From NCBI GenBank assembly GCA_907163375.1, contig CAJQUW010007822.1, positions 1-64,000 of the forward strand: a DNA stretch of 64,000 bases, written 5' to 3'. Origin of the DNA: Prostheceraeus crozeri. Lineage: Eukaryota > Platyhelminthes > Polycladida > Euryleptidae. Positions 62,701 to 64,000 of this stretch are shown in pieces; position 1 is the first letter of the stretch; the number at the start of each line of letters is the position of its first letter. The translations under genes and the position numbers were made by a program. A model generated the notes under the pieces. It was not told the origin of the DNA, searched no databases, and was given only the letters and a program-made list of their open reading frames with translations.

Positions 62701-63585
62701 CTGAAAAGAGCTGCTCCTATCCATACCGAGTTCTGGAGCGCATCGACACCCAGGCAGCCTCCTAAACTTCCGAAGTATTGCTCTAAAGCTCAAGAAATTC
62801 ACTGTACAACATTTCGAACTTAATATCATCAACTTGGAATTTTTGTAAATTTCCTTTATTCTGATGCCAAGCTGGTTGAATATACTGAGAACCTCCTTAA
62901 AAGTATAAAAAGAATTCAGTCATTTCGTTGAGAGTCCATACAAAAATATTCACAAAAACTGGCAAATTTCAAACTTTCAAACAAAGTATTTTTCAAAGTA
63001 GGTCATAAAATTTGACCTTCCAAACGCAGGTCGAGCGACTTAGCTCTACGAGGGCCACATAAAAAATGCCGAATGGTAAAATGCGACAGGATAGAGCGGT
63101 AGGACTGGCAAGGCAAAGGCCATAAATAAGGCAAGACGTTTGCTGTTGCCAATGAAATATCACCAGCAAAAAGCAGAGGTAGGTCTAAGTAATGAATGAA
63201 TGTTGATATCCAAACGTTAGGCTTGGGTTTTCGGTAGGATATACAATACAATATCAATAACACCTTCAGATATTTCATGGACTCAATTGTGCATTCTGAA
63301 GGTTATACAATATATAACCATAAAGATATTAGCATGTAGAGTAGACATAGATATAACCATGCAAATATTCCAATCTATAACCTTGGATTACTACCTACGC
63401 AACATCATTAAAATCTATGTACTGTACTCGAAACATCTCTATGGCTTTGATTTCTATTCAGTACTCACCACTGACATCGGCAGAACAAAACTAAATAAAA
63501 TATTTCGAAATTTGGTCAGTCCAGCTTTCCGTTCTCCAGCAACGTCGATCAAGAACGAAAGCAGGAAATACACAGTGGAAAATAC
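20634..63585 (-). CDS. AIG1/ADTRP-family membrane hydrolase, five exons, 5' end outside the window
   Basis: The exons in transcription order are 63469-63585, 61383-61484, 54350-54465, 38899-39050 and 20634-20725. All have AG acceptors, all but the last have GTGAGT or GTAAG donors, and the phases (0, 0, 2, 1) join without a break. The encoded 192 residues match the AIG1/ADTRP family along their length: a KFRN..F..VLP segment, FW..YA.DRNLIYP, the NH..HT motif, E...A.P..P..KTG, WVYPVL and GEKIN. AIG1 and ADTRP are multi-pass membrane threonine hydrolases of fatty-acid esters of hydroxy fatty acids. The conserved catalytic His is here the first residue of the third exon. The catalytic Thr would lie in an upstream exon beyond the window. 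The last exon adds a basic Ser/Arg/Lys-rich cytosolic tail. I recognise the family but cannot decide between AIG1 and ADTRP orthology. Confidence 0.88.
21000..22082. mobile_element. hAT-like non-autonomous element with 8-bp target duplication
   Basis: The ends are CAGGGATTGCA (21000) and its complement TGCAATCCCTG (22072-22082), with CCGGATCC-type repeats near both ends. The flanks are GTTTCGAT (20992-20999) and ATTTCGAT (22083-22090), 7 of 8 identical. There is no transposase. It interrupts the left end of the foldback element at 22088-24403. Confidence 0.8.
22142..22224. repeat. Hairpin, about 32-bp arms
   Basis: AATGAAGTTGTCTATGGAAG and onward to AAAACGT pairs with ACGTTTTATTGACTGACATA and onward to CTTCATT, around an 18-base loop. 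It is one of several hairpins in the foldback element. Confidence 0.85.
23768..23803. repeat. Perfect hairpin, 15-bp arms
   Basis: TTAGACGGCCTTAAT, loop CATGCA, ATTAAGGCCGTCTAA. It could act as an intrinsic structure in RNA, but there is no gene beside it. Confidence 0.9.
24077..24349. repeat. Long hairpin, about 128-bp arms, about 15-bp loop
   Basis: The left arm (24077-24204, ATTCCTTCAATTATCGTGCT onward) and right arm (24220-24349) are about 90 percent complementary. The size and loop length match the palindrome at 39842 but the sequence differs. It lies just inside the right arm of a larger inverted repeat ending near 24403. Confidence 0.9.
24404..28120. other. Intron, no feature recognised
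   Basis: This is AT-rich sequence with only chance frames, between the foldback element and the LINE fragment. Confidence 0.5.
28125..28510 (-). mobile_element. Fragment of a non-LTR retrotransposon (LINE), C-terminal reverse-transcriptase region
   Basis: The - strand reads CVLPAITYGAETWSLT, then after a frame change VAQRKMEKSMLNISLRDRMR, then a KVKD...KW..AGHVVRMTDNRW block and PPVTR-stop-REEIDSF. These are the conserved blocks after the reverse-transcriptase core of many invertebrate LINEs (R..ME..ML..SLRDR.RNE.IR..TKV.D, AGH..R..D.RW, P.TRW). The Trp of TRW is now TGA. It is a truncated dead copy of about 0.4 kb. I do not assign the clade; RTE-like or jockey-like are both possible. Confidence 0.8.
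28697..29746 (-). pseudogene. DD41D mariner transposase, one in-frame stop
   Basis: The frame runs 349 codons from MEDVERNARL to GGHFENLL with a single TGA at 29309-29311. The N-terminal half has paired helix-turn-helix regions (RRRYYEEYG, GRTIRRWTDKF, SQRVIAREVGVSQRTV). The C-terminal half has the catalytic triad: D in FSDE just after the stop, D in QQDGAPPH, and D in TICDFFLWG. I count 41 residues between the last two, hence DD41D. The full frame would make a cut-and-paste transposase. As it stands the TGA cuts the protein just before the first catalytic Asp unless it is read through. Confidence 0.93.
29857..29975. mobile_element. Small hairpin MITE inside the DD41D element
   Basis: The core arms 29885-29912 and 29917-29945 fold as GGGCTGTCAATGGCAAATTG...GGGCCGC / GCGGCCC. 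Weaker pairing continues out to TACAATGAT and ATCATTGTA. It lies upstream of the transposase ATG, so it may have split the element's 5' leader. Confidence 0.75.
30559..31969. mobile_element. hAT-like element, ends CAGTGCATTCGAAC
   Basis: The 14-base end CAGTGCATTCGAAC (30559-30572) is exactly complemented at 31956-31969. GAAC/GTTC-rich subterminal repeats follow on both sides. The flanks GTTATTTT and AGTATTGT share 5 of 8 bases. I see no transposase, so it is a non-autonomous or decayed copy of 1.4 kb. Confidence 0.65.
32259..32602. mobile_element. pogo-like MITE, 344 bp
   Basis: The left end CCGCATATACTCGCCTGTAA and the complement of the right end (CCGTATATACTCGCCTATTG) form inverted repeats with internal GTCGA motifs. 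TA lies on each side (32257-32258, 32603-32604). There is no coding frame. A SINE follows 160 bases later. Confidence 0.8.
32762..32962 (+). mobile_element. tRNA-derived SINE, full-looking copy
   Basis: The pol III A box TGGCACAGTGG (32773-32783) fits TRGCNNAGYGG. The B box GGTCGAACCCC lies near 32818. The tail part runs through a conserved body (AGTACTACAACTATCCAGAA) to TGACGTTAAACCATCATTCA. Two further copies lie at 41334-41524 and 42823-43000. SINEs of this kind are copied by a partner LINE. Confidence 0.85.
32963..34150. other. Intron, no feature recognised
   Basis: I see no named element between the SINE and the old inverted repeat. Confidence 0.5.
34160..35095. repeat. Old imperfect inverted repeat with about 300-bp arms
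   Basis: The left arm (about 34160-34450) and right arm (about 34765-35095) share blocks such as GGAGGCCATGTCTTCAAT, GCATTAACNTGCACAT, AATCAGC(G/T)GAAATT and TTATCATGCT, in inverted order. My rough impression is 70-80 percent identity. It is non-coding. Confidence 0.75.
35100..36610. other. Intron, no feature recognised
   Basis: An 86-codon + strand frame at 36160-36420 has no recognisable domain, and I treat it as chance. Confidence 0.5.
36618..38272 (-). mobile_element. Tc1-like DNA transposon (DD34E)
   Basis: The element is 1655 bp. Imperfect inverted ends (CAGTCCGTTTCATAAAAAGT against CAGATTGTTTCATAAAAAAT inward) are flanked by TA at 36616-36617 and 38273-38274. It encodes a Tc1-type transposase on the - strand. 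Divergence between the ends and the broken frame indicate an older, inactive copy. It lies in the intron between the last two AIG1-like exons. Confidence 0.93.
36774..37752 (-). pseudogene. Tc1 transposase remnant
   Basis: The N-terminal part has the usual Tc1 HTH blocks (ALLELGFSLRATSKRLNVPY, GSGRPRKTSKR, TIRRRLIESNF). The C-terminal part has MDDNATCHRSS and WPARSPDLNPIENVWSILKR. I count 34 residues between the D of DDN and the E of PIEN, giving DD34E. The first catalytic D is kept in SDEAS. I see two in-frame stops (before SDE and just before GTMNSERY), one frameshift near the C-terminus, after which RRIGNVIDNKG reads in another frame, and a probable one-base loss in an A-run near the start. 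Confidence 0.9.
38899..39050 (-). CDS. AIG1/ADTRP-like gene, fourth exon in the window
   Basis: The acceptor is TTGTTTCAG and the donor is GTAAGT. The first G completes the Trp codon begun in the previous exon, and one G is left for the next, giving 152 bases. It encodes IHVIFYKTNRWVYPVLAVLN and a final helix ending LYIIGEKINSCIS. The WVYPV and LLGEKLN signatures are the best-conserved C-terminal motifs of AIG1 and ADTRP. Confidence 0.92.
39842..40104. repeat. Perfect palindrome, 125-bp arms, 13-bp loop
   Basis: The left arm 39842-39966 and right arm 39980-40104 are exact reverse complements by my reading. The spacer 39967-39979 (GGTCGATGGTTAG) itself echoes the arm tip. It is GC-richer than its surroundings. 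There is no ORF and no clear target duplication. It could be a recent foldback MITE, a replication-slippage palindrome or an assembly artefact. It lies in the intron upstream of exon 38899-39050. Confidence 0.95.
40110..41330. other. Intron, no feature recognised
   Basis: This is AT-rich. A 77-codon hydrophobic frame at 40727-40960 is not recognisable. Confidence 0.5.
41334..41388 (-). mobile_element. SINE, 3' part, inverted
   Basis: This is the family's 3' third (ATGGTTTAACGTCACTACTC, then CTTGGACGGTGC on the + strand), lying in opposite orientation directly before the 5' part at 41391. Together they make a head-joined, rearranged SINE. Confidence 0.75.
41391..41524 (+). mobile_element. SINE, 5' part
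   Basis: This is the same family as 32762: GTGGTCTCCGTGACACAGTG with A box, B box GGTCGAACCCC, and the body to AGTACTACAACGCTCCAGAA. It breaks off where the family's 3' third would begin. Confidence 0.85.
42823..43000 (-). mobile_element. SINE copy
   Basis: This is a - strand copy of the same SINE. On the + strand it begins ACGCCACTACTCCCC and ends with the reverse complement of the A box region (CTTAACCACTGTGCCACGGA). The B box is slightly diverged. Confidence 0.85.
43001..46600. other. Intron, no feature recognised
   Basis: It contains a twice-repeated CGGGCTCTGAA motif (about 44135-44175) and a short CT run near 44859. No gene or named element is seen. Confidence 0.5.
46607..48352 (-). 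mobile_element. Second DD41D-type mariner-like transposon
   Basis: The element is 1746 bp with perfect inverted ends of 29 bp starting CAGGGTGAGTCATAATGTGC. TA lies on each side at 46605-46606 and 48353-48354. It shares the CAGGGTGA terminus with the element at 28581 but differs beyond it, so the two are separate subfamilies. It lies in an intron of the AIG1-like gene. Confidence 0.93.
46871..47929 (-). pseudogene. DD41D transposase remnant, three frameshifts
   Basis: From MDLETRLTIVKLFYSNNESP the frame runs through an HTH region (RLMQKFEATKTLHDIQSPGR, RQVARET) to a catalytic region with WSDEAYF, VFQHDGAPPHFS and WPPRSPDLSPLDYYLWGTLK, and ends VVEADGGLFEHLL. Frameshifts interrupt it near 47585, near 47150 (just after PPHFSKK) and near 46955, where a 4-base duplication follows DELNH. 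The residues between the second and third Asp number about 41-42. Confidence 0.9.
48355..50590. other. Intron, mostly unrecognised
   Basis: CAGAGTTTCTCAACATTC at about 49943 looks like one hAT end, but I found no partner. The rest is AT-rich without features. Confidence 0.45.
50592..51192 (-). pseudogene. Internally deleted Tc1-like transposase remnant
   Basis: The 5' part reads MAHDQFARGMAIGMIRCGGS and a further HTH segment. The 3' part reads MTGERYLNEIVLPVV, FQDDNARPHRSS and WPARSPDLSPIEQVWDELGR. The stretch carrying the first catalytic Asp is missing. There are 39 residues between the last two catalytic positions instead of 34. Five residues (RRQCW) come from what looks like a short local duplication around 50845-50865. 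I found no convincing terminal repeats. The copy is inactive. Confidence 0.85.
51200..53840. other. Intron, includes an unexplained GC-rich tract
   Basis: Positions about 53000-53340 are GC-rich and open in two + strand frames (53006-53191 and 53037-53330), but show no known domain. The rest is AT-rich and unrecognised. Confidence 0.45.
53841..54059. repeat. Inverted pair of 26-bp ends carrying tRNA B-box-like sequence
   Basis: CACTCGCCTGACCCAGGAAT (53841) and onward is the complement of GGTTCGATTCCTGGTTCAGG and onward (54034-54059), 24 of 26 identical. Each contains a pol III B box (GGTTCGATTCC or GGCTCGATTCC). It could be two SINE heads in opposite orientation or a small inverted-repeat element. 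Confidence 0.65.
54350..54465 (-). CDS. AIG1/ADTRP-like gene, third exon in the window, with the catalytic His
   Basis: The acceptor is a T-rich tract ending TTTTTTTAG and the donor is GTAAGT. The exon is 116 bases, starting in phase 0 and ending with two bases of a Trp codon. It encodes HTLVSVAVILELAIARPKHP, then KRKTGMVVMMVAVTLYLL. His-Thr at its start follows the NH of the previous exon and corresponds to the catalytic His region of AIG1. The E...RP.HP.KKTG pattern has the same spacing as in ADTRP. Confidence 0.9.
54578..55263. mobile_element. hAT-like MITE
   Basis: The ends are CAGTGGCTCCCAACCT and the complement of CAGAGGTTCCCAACCT. The flanks CTCTTTGG and ACCTATGG share 5 of 8 bases. 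It is 686 bp, with no transposase frame. It lies 113 bases from the AIG1-like exon that starts at 54465. Confidence 0.65.
55270..56920. other. Intron, no feature recognised
   Basis: A short exon-like - strand frame near 56070-56180 lacks a usable donor site. Nothing else is seen. Confidence 0.45.
56926..57070. mobile_element. pogo/Tigger-like MITE, 145 bp
   Basis: CAGTCGACTCTCGATATAAG at the left matches the complement of the right end (CAGTCGACTCTTGATATAAG), with TA on both sides (56924-56925, 57071-57072). Further CTCGATGTAAGC and CTCGCTATAAGC motifs lie inside. Confidence 0.9.
57985..58725 (+). CDS. PLE GIY-YIG endonuclease region, open frame
   Basis: This is an open frame of 246 codons. 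The first few residues (MYTKNRSVH) are read from the inverted arm, so the true element-derived part begins near 58012. A basic Lys-rich linker precedes a Cys cluster (ESCLVCESLPNKMKC, FTCHHC) and the endonuclease core (DFYIGQTSRPFKHRYNEH). A conserved tail follows (LDKCKDALDTRLTEARYIKQ). This is the Penelope-type GIY-YIG nuclease that nicks target DNA. The reverse-transcriptase part is absent. The same C-terminus is repeated in inverted orientation at 57663-57869. Confidence 0.85.
   Translation: MYTKNRSVHAISLRSDSYVPNHIKNNYVNNSINYVKRRCSNEADCKVAFNKLETKLSKNGFSMKRKHKKSSKRCKEIRKNSTYLKLGFVNDKTDRDIRKLIKKYELRINLVRSPNKTLYNALKFKQKVEKHESCLVCESLPNKMKCTDRFLVYKFTCHHCKDFYIGQTSRPFKHRYNEHKRAVDKGNVDSSAMAEHCLKCRSKRVTDFDLEILDKCKDALDTRLTEARYIKQLIPKINRRKELTVF
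58802..58832 (+). ncRNA. Hammerhead-ribozyme-like motif in the PLE terminal arm
   Basis: CTGAGGA (58803-58809) fits the hammerhead box CUGANGA. It is followed by a perfect stem AGCG/CGCT with loop CGAA (58810-58821), then C-GAAA-C (58822-58827) and the start of a third stem. The inverted copy is at 57599-57629 on the - strand. PLEs are known to encode hammerhead motifs in their terminal repeats. The G-C pair normally closing stem II is not evident, so cleavage activity is uncertain. Confidence 0.55.
58975..59705. mobile_element. Pair of inverted PLE-like ends
   Basis: Sequence at about 58980-59045 (GTGAAAGAACTC, TTTATTCAGTTAAAA, CACAAGAAACC) is matched in reverse complement at about 59613-59700. 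Next to the left copy, read on the - strand at about 59047-59080, is TGAACAAGTCC then GACGAAACGTC, the PLE terminal motif layout. Roughly 550 bp lie between. I see no endonuclease or RT in it. It is probably a heavily truncated PLE insertion next to the one ending at 58920. Confidence 0.5.
60040..61320. mobile_element. hAT-like non-autonomous element
   Basis: It starts CAGGGTTGGTAACTTCAAGG with GGGAAAAACT repeats, and ends GGGAAAAACCAGTCAACCCTG. The flanks ATGTATAA and CTATATAT share 5 of 8 bases. Without the MITE nested at 60716-61133 and its duplication the element is about 0.85 kb. It ends 62 bases from an AIG1-like exon donor site. Confidence 0.7.
60716..61133 (+). mobile_element. GGTAC-type MITE with perfect 8-bp target duplication
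   Basis: The ends are GGTACGTCTATTCTCCCCC and the complement of GGTACTTCTATTCTTCCCCC. The flanks are GAAAAATC at 60708-60715 and 61134-61141, identical. It is 418 bp and non-coding. An 8-bp duplication fits hAT or P superfamilies. A second copy is at about 17730-18079. It is nested in the hAT-like element 60040-61320. Confidence 0.9.
61383..61484 (-). CDS. AIG1/ADTRP-like gene, second exon in the window (34 codons)
   Basis: It is bounded by a TTTTCAG acceptor and a GTGAGT donor, 102 bases, phase 0 at both ends. It encodes FVSVSFWGLYAVDRNLIYPP, then FLDKIVPVWYNHVV. The DR-NLIYP and W-x-NH signatures are diagnostic of the family (ADTRP has NRDLIYP and WLNH). It sits just outside the end of a hAT-like element that fills part of the next intron. 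Confidence 0.9.
61490..63460. other. Intron between the first two exons in the window
   Basis: This is AT-rich with no element I can name. Confidence 0.5.
63469..63585 (-). CDS. AIG1/ADTRP-like gene, first exon in the window (internal exon, 39 codons)
   Basis: The acceptor is a pyrimidine-rich tract ending TTGCAG and the donor is GTGAGT. The exon is 117 bases, phase 0 at both ends. It encodes the end of a hydrophobic helix (VFSTVYFLLSFLIDV), a loop with GERKAGLTKFRN, and a second helix start (ILFSFVLPMSV). This matches the segment of AIG1 that follows its catalytic Thr helix, including the R-D/N then A/L-x-P pattern. The preceding exon should lie above base 64000. Confidence 0.85.
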
Positions 63586-64000
63586 CTGCAAATACAAAGG
63601 AGATAAATAGTACACGACAAGCCAATAGCAGCATGTCATGAAACAAAATACCCAGGAAATAACAAATATGTCGCTCATGATGACATATTTTACCCATAAT
63701 TGAAGGCTTATGGCAAGAACACATGATCAAATATATGAAAAATTCATTTTATGAACGTTTTAGACTTCATAAAATGAAACAAACGGAAGTGAAGCCCCTC
63801 ACTTTCGTTAGCAAAGTAGTAACTCACAAAATATAGTAGCTGATCAACTTAGGACAAATTGTACCATTTTTGTCGTCAAGAGACAATTGATGATGTCTTT
63901 CTACCACTTCTTCCTATAGAGCTGGTTCCTGCTCTTCCTCGATGGTGAGGAGACTGTTCCAGTATTTCATTGAAGATTCTGCTCCATCATCACAATCATT
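63586..64000. other. Intron upstream of the first exon in the window
   Basis: No convincing exon for the expected preceding segment (with the W-K-x-L-T motif) is seen before the window ends. Confidence 0.5.

Noticed and set aside
63840-64000. Candidate upstream AIG1-like exon (AESSMKYWNSLLTIE)
   Set aside because: There is no GT donor in a suitable phase, and W-K-x-L-T is not preserved.
1-64000. CRISPR array, rRNA genes, prokaryotic operons
   Set aside because: No regularly spaced repeat-spacer pattern, no rRNA-like blocks and no clustered long ORFs. The sequence is eukaryotic in structure.

Overview
The window looks like AT-rich nuclear DNA of an invertebrate animal, probably marine. The grounds are spliced genes with GT-AG introns, a TLR-like leucine-rich-repeat receptor gene, tRNA-derived SINEs, Penelope-like elements (PLEs) with GIY-YIG endonucleases, and many Tc1/mariner, hAT, piggyBac-like and pogo-like DNA transposons. 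I cannot name the species. There are no prokaryotic operons, no CRISPR array and no rRNA genes.

Two host genes are well supported. (1) On the + strand, about 6465-8726, is an intronless gene for a type I membrane protein: signal peptide, N-terminal cysteine cap, more than 20 LRRs, a TLR-style C-terminal cap, one transmembrane helix and a 30-residue tail without a TIR domain. (2) On the - strand are five exons of one gene, 63469-63585, 61383-61484, 54350-54465, 38899-39050 and 20634-20725. Every splice site is canonical and every phase matches. The product belongs to the AIG1/ADTRP (FAR-17a/AIG1-like) multi-pass membrane hydrolase family. The first exon or exons, with the catalytic Thr, lie beyond base 64000. 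The gene covers at least 43 kb, and almost everything else from 20.6 kb to 63.6 kb is intron full of mobile elements.

Region by region: 0-1.4 kb has an unrecognised pair of divergent TATA-type promoters with coding-like tracts. 1.6-5.1 kb has short tandem repeats. 6.4-8.9 kb is the LRR gene. 8.9-14.4 kb has little. 14.4-16.2 kb is a broken PLE interrupted by a piggyBac-like MITE. 17.3-24.4 kb has nested hAT-like elements and foldbacks around the terminal AIG1-like exon. 28.1-32.0 kb has a LINE fragment, a nearly intact DD41D mariner and a hAT-like element. 32.3-35.1 kb has a pogo-like MITE, a SINE and an old inverted repeat. 36.6-38.3 kb is a Tc1 DD34E element. 39.8-40.1 kb is a perfect 125-bp-arm palindrome. 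41.3-43.0 kb has two SINE copies, one rearranged. 46.6-48.4 kb is a second DD41D element. 50.6-51.2 kb is a Tc1 remnant. 53.8-55.3 kb has an inverted repeat, a hAT-like MITE and an AIG1-like exon. 57.0-59.7 kb has a pogo-like MITE and two PLE insertions with inverted ends. 60.0-61.3 kb is a hAT-like element with another MITE nested in it.

The coding content is therefore one putative recognition receptor and one putative lipid hydrolase. I see no sign that they work together. The most notable structures are the recent perfect palindrome, the PLE with inverted terminal arms and a hammerhead-like motif, and the layered insertions inside a single gene's introns.
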